Shown: positions 35,331 through 48,090 of the stretch, piece by piece
Numbering within the stretch: position 1 is the stretch's first letter
Layout of the letters: the number at the start of each line of letters is the position of its first letter
NCBI GenBank assembly: GCA_013396655.1
Contig: WBMV01001018.1
Span: 2,188,778-2,252,777 of the forward strand
Reading direction: 5' to 3'
DNA: 64,000 nt
Source of the DNA: Campylorhamphus procurvoides
Taxonomy: Eukaryota > Chordata > Aves > Passeriformes > Dendrocolaptidae
Notes under the pieces: model-generated
What the model was told of the DNA's origin: nothing
Databases searched by the model: none
Seen by the model: only the letters and a program-made list of their open reading frames with translations
Program-made: the position numbers and the translations under genes

Positions 35331-38300
35331 GATCATAGGGCATCCTAAGGCATAATTAAGGAATAATTAATAGTAGTGCCCAAGAAATTATTCAAATATG
35401 CAGAGTTCGTTTTAGAAATTTGAGAAGGATCAGCTATAGCAGGTTGTTGGTAAAACAGTAATACAGTTCTTGTGACAAAAATAAGAGCATGACAGGATAA
35501 TGTCTCACAGATACAGAAAAAGAGATGTAACCAACTGAAAGAGCACTGCAAACATTTGACCAATATGAAACTTGAAACGTATTAGAAATTTTAAGAAGGC
35601 AGCTGCTAAATATATCCCTAAATATAATCCTGTGCCCCACTTTGTGCCCTGAGCCCTGCAGAGGTTACCTACCACAGGTAACACTGAGTTTTGCAAGTAG
35701 TTTAACCTGGCAGAAATTGCACCGATGCAAAAGATGTCCTTTCCATGCTTAGCTATTCACATCTCACTTCCCCTCTCTGCAGTCTCCCTTGTGCAAGTCA
35801 TCAAACCATTCTGAAATGTCCCACACAGGGAACCAATGGTTTCAAACCAAACCAGGGAATGAGGAATAACAGCAGCTTAAGCCATAGCAACATCTCATTT
35901 GGTTCATTTCAGAGTCAGCTCAAATGGATGGAAGGGAAGGAAAAGCTTCCTCCAGAGGCAGGATTAGATTACCTTTAAGTGCTTGTGGAACTGTAACATA
36001 TACTTAACATTTCAAATAGTTTGAATAGGTGTCTTCTGCAAAGTATAATAAGCCCTAAAAATGTCACTGAGTATAACTATCATCATGTCTGCTGTAGGTA
36101 CAACACTGTGTTGGTTAAACAGCTGATTCTAGAGATGGAGTTTTTGCTAGTTCCTAAATAAAATAGAGGTATCAGGATAACCGTGTTAACACATTTACAC
36201 TGGAAGTACATTATTGCATTGAGCCAATTTGCTCGTAGAAAAGCCTTATTAGAAGAAGGTTTGACTAACATTTCTATCAGGCAGAGCTTCTAATATGAGG
36301 AGAATTTATACCAGAAATCAGGAGTGCCCCTCTGGGTTGTGTTGGCCTGCATTTCCAGTGGTACACTGTGTGTGTGCCAAGTAGGGAGTGAGGGCTCACT
36401 CCTGGCTCTCTGCAGTGTCTTTGAGATGCACAAATGACCATTCCAAGCAGCAATTGGACTAGGGAATTCTGTGTACAATAGCTATAGGCTCCTTGCTTTA
36501 TATTTGCAAAGGAAATTTATATTTATATTCCAGAAGACAACAGAACTATGCCCTGTCCACCAGGTACTCTGCAAATGCTCTGCAGCAGAGAATTTTTATG
36601 CTGTAGATCTCATTTCAGTGAAGCATGAGAAAAGAACCAGCCAGGATACTCTAAGCAAAGCCATTTGGCCAATACCACTTGAAAGGACAGTTGCCAGACC
36701 ACAACTTACTTTCACTTTTGACATTATCAGACTGACTCTGAACAGAAGTATGTGTGTGGATTTGGTAGTTTAGATTTGAATACTTAATTTTTAAAGTATA
36801 TTAATGTTAACATTATTTCAACTCTAAGCCTTTGTTAAAGAATTAGAGCTTCTACAGGATACTCAGAATGAAAAATCAAAGAGCTATATGAGCAAAAAGA
36901 GGAAATGAGGCTACAGAGCATCACTGTGGCACACAGAGCACAGAGGTGTGTAAATCAGGTGGTTGGGGGAGAAAACTCAGTATAACACACTGACAGAATA
37001 ACAGAAGGTGAACACTTAAAGAGATGATATGGAAAGAAAAAGCACAGGCTGGTCTGGAGAGAGCAGTTTATCTCCTGCTTTATTCCAGACCTCTTCTGTG
37101 GCAATTTTCACCACTCTAAACAGCTGGCTTGTAAAAAGCCTAAAAGTGGCTACATTAGTCAGTAAATTGTTAAAATCTCTTGTTTTGATGCAATGCCTGC
37201 TGACAAGGTACAGGAAGCTACTTTTTACAATTGGAGAAGCAAATGCTTCTGTTGCTGTGACATTCCCTACCGTTTTCATTTCCTTGTTTTCTGCCAGTTT
37301 TATTAGGCAATCAAGATTAAAGAGTTATTTGACACTGATAAAAAGAAAATAATTCAATTTATTTTTGCACATACTAAAAGCAAAAGTGAGTGCTGCAGCT
37401 GAATCAAAACAAAAAAAATCAAACTACTGTGTTTTGCCTTTGTGAAGTAAAACAATTTAAGAAGTTATCAGCCAAAGCTGTTAATCAAATTAACTGGAAA
37501 CTACAAAGGTGAATTAAAAAAATAAAATAAAAAAAAAGAGACGAGTATGAGATATTTTGCACTTAAAGCACTGAACAATAATAAGCTTCCACCTGTTAAC
37601 ATATTAATAAAGCTGTTAAGAATATGATGTGCTTGACACTGTGCCACAGATTTCATAAGCCTGCACAATTTCTTATCTGTCAAGAGGCACTTTTTTAGCT
37701 ACTGCAAGAAATGTAAGGTAGAAGGGGAGAAAGAGAGAAGGGAAAAAAATACTGCATTAAGACTTGAATGAGATTGTGAAAATCCAGTCACTTGACTCAT
37801 TTACCATCAGGCTTCATATATTGGAAAATATATAAAAGCCCAACATTGCATCAGGAAATGGATTGTACTGAGTGACCTCACAGAACTTTTCCATCTGTGC
37901 GATTATTAATATGATGCAGACACCGTAAAACAGAGCTGGCAAAGAAATGGATGTTCTCAGCGAGATGATGGATAAGAAGGGAGAAGATAATGCTGGGAGA
38001 AACAATTACTTGGTATAACAAGCAGGGGGATTTTGTAAAAGTGCTATGATGTAATGAGGAAGATAAGCTGATATTCCTAAAAGTCAAATTATTAGATTTG
38101 TAGAGCCAAAACGTAACATCATGGAAGATTTTCAAGCTGAGCAAATAAATCAGAATGAATAATTTACCTGATGCTTTGCTCAGAAGAGGTTCTCTAAACT
38201 AATGACACTTTCCCTGGATTTCTTGCTTTAAATTCCTGACTTCCATCATTTTCAGTGAGATTTGGACTATATGAATCGATTGAAATGTTTTGCTGTGCTA

Positions 38301-39439
38301 GATATGTGAAAGCCACGCTGGGTTTTGGGTTACACAGACAAAATAATTCAGTATTTTCTTGTGCTTCATGAGTCAAATGATATTTACAGAAAAGTATATC
38401 CCAAGTCCTAAAGACAGAAATCAGAGCAAAGTTTGTGCAGAACTTAAAAAGTAACACATTCACTTTTGCAGTGGGTCCCTGGAGACCAAGCTTGGTTGTT
38501 TATTCAGCAAGCCTGTTCAGCACCCTGCAGCGTTTAAAAAGAAAAAACTAAAATTTCACTTGCAGAACTTTGCACCCAGGCACGGTGAAAGGTGACCTGG
38601 ACTAGAGTAGGTGCCCAGGGGAAACCTGAAGAGGAATTAATGTTTAATACCTTTTAATGATCAAAGCAATTTTTAGTCTAAGTAGCAGATGTGTCAGAGG
38701 ACAAGCCCCTTTTTCAGATAAAAAGTAATTTAGGAGAAAAGAGGATCAGTTACACTGTGCTAGACAATAGTGAGCAAAGATTGTGCATGCTGTACAGCAG
38801 CTAAATGGCCACTGTAGGACAGCGAGCAGGGAAAATATAATCACATTCAGCACAACTCCATCTTAAGGAAACTGCAGGTCTAGCAAGGTCAACCCAGTGA
38901 CACCAGTGACAGCCTCAGGTCCCACGCAGCGCCTCAGTCAGGGAAACACCACGTTGCTGCCCACACAGTCAGTGAGTCTGACTCCCCTTCATCATTTTGC
39001 TGACACTGTGGCCTCAATCATTTGCCCTGTCAACTGTTTAAGCCACCTCAGCTGGGAGCCTGGGTGAGAAGAGCCAGCAGTTCACCTCTGCTAACAGGGC
39101 AAGCCAGGGAGAAAGCAAATTATCACAGAACTTTTATTTTCAATGCCTGAATCCTACCATTGGTCTGCACTATCTGTCCCTTGGGCTTCTGACTGAGAGA
39201 AAGTAGGAAAAATACAGACCACCTTAAGAAAAATATCTAAGTTCTGCTTTGCTGAAGTGCTGGCTTTGTTTGCCACAGCTCTGCATTGCTCCAGACTGCA
39301 CACTCTCTGTATTTTAGCTGAGTGCTCCTGCCATTTGAAGAGGTTCAAACACACGGTGAGCTGCTCCTGCTCCCCAGGGCACGCTGAGTGCACATCCCAT
39401 CCTGCACCCACCAGGTGTGCTCCCTGTGGCTCTGGGCTG
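35331..39439. other. No gene seen
   Basis: AT-rich non-coding DNA. A perfect 8-bp inverted repeat (GGAGTGAG, GG, CTCACTCC) lies at 36,385-36,402. Frames up to 107 codons (37,029-37,352, plus) are overlapped by an antisense frame and match no family. Confidence 0.5.
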
Positions 39440-39716
39440 CAGTTTAAAGCCATTCTCCCTTGCTCTGTCACTGCTTATCCTTGTCAAAACTCGCTCTCCA
39501 ACTCTGTTGGAGCTCCTTTAGGTGCAGGAAGGAGCTCTAAGGTCTCCTGGGAACCTTTTCTTCTCCAGGCTGGACAATCCAACCCTTCCAATCTGTCTCC
39601 AGAGTAGAGGGGCTTCAGCCCTCAACCATCTCCACAGTCTCCTCTGGACTCACTCCAACAGGTCTATGTCCTTGTGTCAGCCCCTCAGCTGGATGTAGCA
39701 CTCCAGAACCCTGAAC
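39440..39716 (-). mobile_element. Antisense CR1 fragment lacking its 3' end
   Basis: Plus-strand phrases CAGTTTAAAGCCATTCTCCC, CTCCTTTAGGTGCAGGAAGG, TTCTTCTCCAGGCTGGACAA and CTCCTCTGGACTCACTCCAA are characteristic of avian CR1 read in antisense, in the correct order. The segment stops abruptly at about 39,440. The part that should carry the CR1 3' end and tail is missing, unusual for an element primed at its 3' end, so a later deletion or rearrangement is likely. Confidence 0.85.
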
Positions 39717-39831
39717 ATCTAGATCCTGACCTGAAGTATCCAAATCTCTATGGATGAAAAAAAGCTCTTGGCAAAAACCCCTCCTCAGGAATTAGACCAG
39801 TCTTGTACACTTCAATGCTTTCCAAAGACAG
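39717..39831. other. Spacer between two opposed CR1 pieces
   Basis: About 115 bp of AT-rich sequence separating an antisense and a sense CR1 fragment. No clear target-site duplication was found. Confidence 0.5.
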
Positions 39832-40180
39832 TAGATTGAGGGGAGATCTCATTGCAGTTACAGGTCCCTGGGGAGAGGCAGAGGAGAGGCAGGCACTGAT
39901 CTCTGCTCTGTGGGGACAGGGACAGCACCTGGGGAAGGGCAGGAGCTGTGTCAGGACAGGGTTAGGTGGGATATTAGAAAAAGGTTCTTCCCTCAGAGGG
40001 TGGTGGGCACTGACCAGGCTCCCCAGGACAGTGGGCACAGCCCCAAGGCTGCCAGAGCCCCAGGATGGTTTGGATGATCCTCTGGGGCACCTGGTGTGGC
40101 TCTTGGGGATGGTCTCGTGCAGGGCAGAGGTTGGACTCAATGATCCTTGTGGGTCCCTTCTGACTCTGCACATTCTGATA
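39832..40180 (+). mobile_element. CR1 LINE 3' fragment, same subfamily as the 35-kb copy
   Basis: A sense CR1 end closely resembling the copy at 34,940-35,330, with shared blocks such as CACTGATCTCTGCTCTGTGG and GGCACAGCCCCAAGGCTGCC. It contains an internal 11-bp duplication (GAGAGGCAGAG at 39,873 and 39,884). Its tail, CAATGATCCTTGTGGGTCCC then TTCTGACTCTGCACATTCTG, is the one mirrored in the SINE at 48 kb. The 163-codon frames on both strands here are repeat-derived. Confidence 0.9.
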
Positions 40181-43153
40181 ACCCCTCCTTGGAGGAAACC
40201 TGTGACACTCTGTGTCCATGAAGGCTTTCTAGCCCTCATATACCAAAACCTCCCCAGACCTTTCAGTTCAGGAATCCTTTGGGTTCGGACATGACTTCTG
40301 CAGTTCAGACAGATGAAAGCTTCCTCAACAAAACAGTGTTTTGTGCCAGCAGGTATCAGATTTCTCCAGTGTTAATAAAGCTGCAGAATCCCACAAGATG
40401 CAGCTGTAACTAAGGGCTGTGCTTCATCTCTTGCTGTTTGCAGTGTGAGGGCCCCCCTGCCCCAGTGCTCCTTTGTATCTCCCCTGCCTGGCCACACACC
40501 TTGGCAAACTCTTTGAGGTCCCCCAGGTTTCAACCAGGAACCACAACAGCAGGCAGAGTAATAGGGAGGGCAGGCAGAAAGAGGGAAATTATCTTACACT
40601 GTCAAACAGTGTTTGGAGCCAGAGATGTCAAGCTCCATTCCCTTTGCCCTCTGAGTGCTTGAGAGGGTCGGGCTGGGCAGCTCTGGGTGCCCTTGGAGCT
40701 GAGGTGTTCCCCTGTCACTCCACAAGGCAGAGGTTCTCCAGGCACACCCTTTGCCCGTCCAAAGCCTGAATCGATCCGTCCATGGCTGAGAACAAAGCCA
40801 CGCTGCACAAATGTTGCTGCACATACAGCGTGCTCTCTGAGGCTTTGGCATCGGCCACGACATACTAATCACTCTATAGCAGTGCCTCTATATCCTCTGC
40901 AAAGGGCCTGCACATGCTACGTGCCCTTAGCTGGAGATTTAGCAGTTATTAGGTTGCCTACAGAATTGATAAGGAGTGATGGTTTGATATTGCTCGTCCT
41001 CAAAAATTAGGTTTTGATGAAACACAACCCTACGAGCATAAGTGAAAAGTCTAAAATGCTATTTATACTTAAGTTTGCTGTGGTCTACTGAATTTATAAT
41101 GGGTTTATGAGTGGACATTGTGATAACTATTCTTGACATCTTGTTCTGTTTCTAAAAGCAATTTGTATTAAGTAATTTTTCTCACTAACTCAGTTTAATT
41201 GAAAACTTTATTCTACCTCTACTGAAACAAAATTTCTGCATCCAGAACAAACTTTGTCTCCCATATTTTAAGCACTGACAAACGATCTTTAAACTTACTG
41301 TTTTCTGACAAATGAAGATTTTTGAGCCTACAAATTCTGGCTTCCACTTTTTCTCCTGCCTGCAGCATTTTAAAATACAGTAACAAATCCAACCATTCAG
41401 CACAATATCTTTGTCAGAATTTATGACCACAAAGCTGCACAACACCAGAGATTGCTTCAATCTAATGCAATAATTAAAACATGATCTCTGCTATTTAAAA
41501 TGCTAGACATGCAGTATTTCTTACACACACAGTATTATTGGCATTTGAAGAGGAGTTTCACAGACCTACATAGATTTTAGATTGCTTATACCAGTTTTTC
41601 TCGCAATATATCTTGCTCTGCTGAGTTTGAGCAGGAGTAGCTGGCAATCCACATTGAGGTCCTGTTTCCTCTGTAGTTTCTGAGGTGAGATCAGCCAGAA
41701 TCTGGCCAAGAAAATGAAAGCACCCACACATTTCTTCTCTGACCTGCAATTAGCAGCTCACTAAGCCATTCCGATAGCTACATGAAGTGCAGTGATCAGA
41801 TCACATTTTCCCAGGCAGACTCTATTGACATGTTTGGCTCCGTGACCTTTCCTGACTCGATTTTGGGAGCAAATTTCAGCCCCCTCAGGAGAATAGCATT
41901 CTGGAAGTTGCCAAGTGTAGCTGAAAACTTCTGTCAGTGTGACTGTGCTAGCAACCACAAAGTGAAATATAATACCAGCTGGGTTCGAGCGCTTTGGAGA
42001 CTGTTCCAATCTCGCACTTCTTTCCTTTGCCCAAACAGGAGACCCACAGTATGTCTAACAGCTTGGACTCCGTTTTCTTGGCCTGAAATAATTTCCCATC
42101 CTGGCAGGATACTTCATTCACTCTGCAAATCTCTTTCGCTTAATGTTTCCAAAACACCTAATTTTTCACACCACACTTTGCTCATTATTTAGCGGATCCT
42201 GCATTTCCAGCAGGGAGAGCAAAGTAATTTGAAAGAGTATTGCATTATCATATGCCTGTGATTTTTGAAATCTGCATAAAGTTGCTTTCTGGAGAATTTC
42301 CTACTTCAGCTTCCACTAAGCTTTTTATTCATTGTGAAATCTGCTTTCAGCATAAAGCTTCAAAGTTGTTTTGGTTTTACAGGTTTAAGAGAAGAACAGA
42401 AATAAAAGATATTGCAGGGTTGATGTGGGGTATAGCTAGGCCCTAAAACATTATACCAAATACTCGACCTTTAATTTCTCTAGTTTCATTGCAGTCTGAA
42501 CAGAATCAAAATACATTTGGAGTGCCTGATGCAGAACAGCCCCATAAGTAAGCAAAACTCATTTTCTTCTGGTATTCAATGGTGAAAATGCTAAACGCTC
42601 AATAAACGACACCTTTGCCCTGCACTGGTTCATTCCACAATTTTGAGCAGAGAAAGTATACTGAGGAGTAAGGCAAATTAAAAAAAGGAATTTATTCCCA
42701 CAATTTGTGGTTCAAAGCACGTTAAAAATGTTGAACTTGGCATCCTTTAAACCCAATAAATTGAAAAGCATGAATTAACTCAGGAAAACTGTAACAAGAG
42801 TATAAATAAATAAATCCTACACACACTAATGACAGAGTAATTTCCAAGTCTAATGCACTTTCCTACCCAAACTGTACTGCACTCCCAGGTCCTTTGGCCA
42901 GGTACATTCCCTAGGATTGTGCCTGCTCCAGAGTTGCAGGGTGAGCAATCCTTTTCCATTAACATTTTTACCAGGACAAATTATTCACTTAACTTTGCTG
43001 AAGGATAACGCAAGCAGCTAAAAATCATGACTGACATAAATGTATTCCAGTCATTTGTGGATTAGAGCTTCTTTCAGGTGATTTCAGCGAGATAGAGATT
43101 GGTTCCAAAAAGACTTATTACCCATACCATATCCTTATGCATAAAGATACAAT
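40181..43153. other. No gene seen
   Basis: Includes a GC-richer patch at 40,440-40,870 with overlapping frames on both strands (up to 107 codons) and a 136-codon plus frame at 41,782-42,192. None matches a known family or shows clear splice sites. Confidence 0.45.
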
Positions 43154-43625
43154 AATCACAGAATATGAAAAAAGAGTAAGGTGGAAAGGGTGTCAGACCA
43201 TTTAATCCATTCATTGTAGTTTATGACTCAGAAAGAAATTTGCATAACCTGCTCTAAAAGACTTTCTATATAATGATGCTACCTCAGTTTCCCTAAGAAA
43301 TAGTTCAATGCTTCAGCTCTCTTATTGTTTGGAAAGGTTTTTATATGACTAATCCAAATTTTTCTTCAAGATATACTCTTCCCTTTTTCCAAATAAATAT
43401 CAGAAGAGATCTTTATTTCCCTTTGCAGTGGCTGACCACATATTTATGAACTTTTCATGAGTCTACACAGTTTCCACTATTCTATTGTAACCCCAAAAAT
43501 GCCAGTTCCTCCCTTCTTGGGTAAGACTGAGTTTGTTACCTAAGATTATTCTTAATTCTCTCCCAGGCCTTCTCCAAGTAATACAAGCCTTATTTTCCTA
43601 AGTATGATGCCCAAAACTGAATAAA
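43154..43625 (-). mobile_element. Old, degenerate CR1-type LINE
   Basis: The left end, AATCACAGAATATG followed by AAGGTGGAAAGGGTGTCAGACC, matches the antisense CR1 3' terminus. Further on, CCCAGGCCTTCTCCAAG and ATGATGCCCAAAACTGAA correspond to CR1 antisense segments in the right order. AT-rich and much diverged, it is far older than the 35 and 40 kb copies. The inner boundary is uncertain, and homology may extend to about 43,970. Confidence 0.6.
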
Positions 43626-46600
43626 GTGTTCTTTACTGAAAGGTTTATGTTTTATGATTTAACTTTCTGTTTCCACTCATGAGTTGCCACTATGACCTTG
43701 TTTATGTGTCTTTGTCTTTTTCTGTAACCACTGAATATTGGATCATTCTTGGTCACTCAGTTTCTTTCCAGAGTTGATTTTTCCTAATTACATATGTTTT
43801 TACCCTCATAACTAATATAATCAACATCCTCACCCCACTGAACACTTTTTTCTGTTTTTCCCCCCAAACAATAACATTAAACTGTTCCAAGCTCATCAAG
43901 ATCTCTTGAAATCTAACATTAATCCTTAAGTACAGTGATAATTCCTCAATAGGGACTGTCACTCGCTAAATGTTTCCCACCAGCCCAGAAAAAAAGGTAG
44001 AAAAGCTGAAGCTGATTTCTTTGGTATAACTTCCCCTTGCTGCTGAGCAGTTTGCCTCCTCGTGTGCTCGCACACAGCTCTGTGTAAGATGCCAGCTGGG
44101 TTCATCACTCACACAGCAGGCTCAGTCCCCCCCCTTCCCTCCTGCAGGCTGACCCTGCAGACCCCAGCCCAGAGGCTCCTCCAGCCAGGGTTTGGACTTC
44201 AGCATTTCAACCAAAGGCAGGCAGTGAGAGCTCAGGTTCCCACTCCGGGGTTACACATGGTGTAGCTACACCCACACTCAGGTCAGGGCTACTCATATGT
44301 GCAAGTTGGCAATGAACTTTTTACCAGACAATAGACTTATACCCTTAAATTCAACTTGGTACATCATGAAAGAGAGCTGTTCCCACACAACCATTTTAGG
44401 GTTGATCCTTTTGTTTTGTTTATGTGAGGGTGTAAGATTTGTGAAATACTTTAGGTAAAATTTTTCCTACAGATTTCTTTTTTTTTAAATAACCCTGTTA
44501 TATAACCAGATTAAGAAGTTTATTTTTATTCCTGAATTGTGAACACCAGTAAAACAGACAGAAAATCTAATGCCCTTCAAGTGGTCAATTTTTTTCCAAT
44601 GGCACATTTGAAAAGTATTGTGCAAACACCTTTTCTTCCTTTGAACAGCAGGAATGCACTCTGTACTGCAAAAGGCAGAACAAGTCATTATGCCTTGCTG
44701 GGGAAATAGAGGGATATTACAAAACAATCAACTTCCTTTATTGATTTTACACCTTACTTGTACTCTCTGTATGTAGTTCAACCAGCACTGGAAGAGGGAA
44801 CGTACTCCTGTGACATCATTTTTCACTGCCACATGCTTATTTGTTGAAAGGTCATTTTGAAATTAAAAATTTGAGAGCAAACAATAAAGAAACCTTGATG
44901 CAGTTTGACACTGTCATTTAATTTGTATTTGAAATACTGCTTTTTCTAGCACTGTTCCAATACAGCAGTAGTTATTAGCACTTTCAAACACAAGTTCATT
45001 CAGACTGAGTTACAGTGGAATTTTATGGCTGTAGGTGACACATTTTTTTAAATTGGAATAATCCAGATTGGTTCAGGCTAATTGAATGCTAAGGGAACTG
45101 ATAATGCTTCATCATGCATTTAGCAGTGGTGTTACACAACCTTCAGCCAGTCTGACTGTGGCATGCATGGAACTCAACATCCTAAGCATTACAGATGGTT
45201 AAGGAAATCAGTTCCCTAAAAGTTCACATTTCGGTTTTGTACCCAACAATGCTCATTTGTTAATCCTCTGTCTACTTACATCTCTTGCATATAAAGAAAT
45301 CGTTTACAACTTCTTAAAGAAATTAAAATAAATCATGCATGTCACACAATTCAAAACACCAGCAGCTGTGCTGGTGACTTGCTGCATTTTGAGCTGGGTG
45401 TTGTTTGGAAGCAGAAGAAGCCTTAGAATCAACAAAATGAGCCCAGTTCTACTGGTCCAACTTCCCAGGAGTCACCTGACTGCCACAGCAGAAGAGAATT
45501 TGTTCCAAATCATTGTAATGCTAGAGAGGCACACTCAGTACTGTTATCTTTGGCAGAGAGGGTACCATGAAGTCTGTCTGAAAGCACCAAACAGCATTTG
45601 CACTTAGTGTGAAAAATCTAAACCTACTCTTTTTTTCCACATTAGAAGTCCAGTCCCTTAAAGGCAATGTATTTTAGCCTTATCTCAAAGCAGGGCGACT
45701 GAGCAGTTTCCTACTGCAGCAAAAAGTTTACAGAGAGATGATCCTATCTGTGAGTGCTAATCAAGTGTCAGCAGTATATGATGAGAGGACATTATGAAGG
45801 CTCACCTCTATGGAAACTGAGATCACTTTTGTTATCTCCAAGCCATAGTTATGAATAATATATTGTCCCCTGTGCATATAGCAGGGACTGATGCACAGAT
45901 TAATGTGTCTCTTCTTATGCCATACAAGGCCAGGAAGTGACAGCACCCCTTCCTCCACCCAGCTCAGCACACTCCTCTCAGCCTGTGCAGATCAGCACCA
46001 CGCACAGAGCTCTCACACTCAAAAACAAGGGTCTTTCTGAGTTCCCAAATATTGATCCAAATCCTGCACTCGTTTGACACACTGTGAGCATCAAGGCACA
46101 CACAACCCTGTACCCTCTTGAGAAAGACAGGAGAGAGGATCTACATTAATTCCTAGGAATTCTCATAGAAGGACTGGGGCTTGAATAAGGGCACAGAAAG
46201 TGTTTCAGAGCACTTCGCTATATGAATAATAAGGAAATGGGAAGTTGTAGCAAAGTCAACAATTCTGATAAAGTTTAGACTTTTGAAAACACCTTTCCAA
46301 TTTACTCCTGCATTTCCAAAATCCAGCCTTAAAATACTTTTTTTTCCTCTCTATATTCTGCTTTATCTCAGCAAAGAGTATAAACAAGGAGTTTAAGGTC
46401 ATTTACTTCATTTAATGCAAAGGTACCAGTCTCTTTCTGTCCTACTGTGGAGGCAGGGAGCAGACTTTAGGTAACACACAATATTTATACCTTGGGTGGG
46501 CAAGCACTAAGAATTTTATCATTGTGCAACTGCACCTTCTCAGATCTCACAGCCCAGCCATACCTTTCATGAAACACTGCAGTACAACCTCTCTGTGAAA

Positions 46601-46860
46601 TACATTTTTGCTGGTTGTTTATACTGTCTTATATGTATTTACACACTACTGCTTCTGTCATTGATTTTTCATATCTACTACAGAATGTCAGATGACATTA
46701 ACAAGCTGTAGAGTCAGATACTACTTATTTCAGATATACCATAATACAAGGAATAACACTTTGGTCTCTCTTCCTCCCCTGCCCCCAAATTTTACATTCA
46801 GAGGACTACAGGACAACCTACTAGGCTTCAGTTCGATGCATGGAATACCATAAATATTTC
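43626..46860. other. No gene seen
   Basis: AT-rich non-coding DNA. A GC-richer patch at 44,050-44,260 carries only a 67-codon frame without a domain. The first 350 bp may still be eroded CR1. Confidence 0.45.
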
Positions 46861-46880
46861 AATAAATAAATAAATATATA
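46861..46880 (+). repeat. Short (AAAT)n repeat
   Basis: About four AAAT-type units running into TATATA. A similar short run occurs at 42,803-42,814. Confidence 0.75.
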
Positions 46881-47964
46881 GTCTGCTCCAATTACCTTCT
46901 GCTTTTAGTATTAATTGAGACCTATAACCCTCATTCCAAGTAAAAATGCTAAGAAAAACATTCTGACCTTAAAGAGTTGTTAAATAAATCAGTTAATATA
47001 TTTTTGTCTTAAAACTGTCACAAGATACGGAGTTCAGCTTATAAGATTAGCACTTTGAGGAATAGATCCTGATCCCTTTTATACTGGTTTTATACTGCTA
47101 TTGGTGCATTATTCTCAGAGGAGCTATTGCTGATTGACAACCCCAGGAGGGCAGAGTCTGCACCTCTGCAGTGTTCTGAAAACACGAAGCAAAGGCAAGA
47201 GAGAGCCAGCCTTGACTAAAGCTGGGGCTAAGCCCTTATGCTCCCAAGGGAATACCAACCTGTATCCAAAGTGCCTCAACCACCTGGGCTACAACAGTTC
47301 CTTCCCAAGCAAAGGTTTCCCTGGACAGCCAAGCCTTGTCCCCAGCCCCCAGGCATGACCCCAGTCCCAGGGGGAGTGCTGAGCTCCCTCACCAGCACTG
47401 GGTGTTGGACAAAGCAGGAGGGGTCAACTGAGCTCACCTGGGGTGGCCTCCAGGGTTGGGGGTAACTGTTGGGGACACATGTCCTGCAGAATCTGAGATA
47501 AGCATCAGTAGAGATCAATACAGCAAAAGCCAAACCTTGAGAGTTAAGAAATCATACAGCAGCAGCTTAGAGAAAAAAAAATCAATTTTTTTTTTCCCTA
47601 TCTTGGGTCAATGTCACTCAGACTTTTCAAATCACACTGCTTTCTGGGACCTTATATCATACCTACTGCTTCTGCAGTCTCATCTTCTCCTCCCCTTTTC
47701 TCTCTAAAAATGAGGAAAGCTAACAAACCAGAACCAAGTGGAACTCAGTTTTCTTCTTCTGTACTGCAGGTTTCCACTAACCTTCACACAGGACTCTGAC
47801 CATGAAAGTCACAAGATTTAGTGAAGCCAAACAAAGTCATCTAAAAGTTAGCAGGATAACTAGTCAAATACTGTAGAAAATTATAAGTCAAACAAGTTGA
47901 AAATAAAACTTCATTGCTGTAGTATTCTGTACTTTTACAGCTCAAGAAAAAGAGAGAGCAAACA
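46881..47964. other. No gene seen
   Basis: A GC-richer patch at about 47,130-47,470 has overlapping frames on both strands (75-85 codons) and no recognised product. The rest is AT-rich. Confidence 0.45.
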
Positions 47965-48090
47965 GATCACAAAATTACAGAATATTCTAAGTTGAAAGGG
48001 ACCCCACAAGGATCATTGATGGCCCCTACAGGGATCAAACCCACAGCCTTGGGGTTATTAGGACCATGCTCTACCCAAAAGCTCTCAAAA
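47965..48090 (-). mobile_element. tRNA-Ile-derived SINE with CR1 tail (passerine type)
   Basis: Read on the minus strand, the head is a decayed tRNA-Ile(AAT): GGTAGAGCATGGTCC, the anticodon-loop block CTAATAA, CCCCAAGG, and a B-box GGTTTGATCCC followed by the 3' acceptor region GGGGCCA. It joins directly to a CR1-type 3' tail, ATGATCCTTGTGGGGTCCCT, AACTTAGAATATTCTGT and AATTTTGTGATC. The A-box side is badly eroded, so it is unlikely to be transcribed by Pol III now. SINEs with this tRNA-Ile/CR1 structure are known from passerine birds and are mobilised by the CR1 machinery through the shared tail. Confidence 0.88.

Noticed and set aside
39400..39425. CTCF motif at CCACCAGGTGTGC
   Set aside because: The first seven bases fit, but the essential GGC core is absent.
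39748..40294. 163-codon frames on both strands
   Set aside because: Both lie on the CR1 fragment at 39,832-40,180 and its flanks. Repeat-derived, not genes.
48018..48090. Functional tRNA-Ile gene
   Set aside because: The A-box side is eroded, the stems no longer pair well, and the sequence continues straight into a CR1 tail, so it is a SINE.
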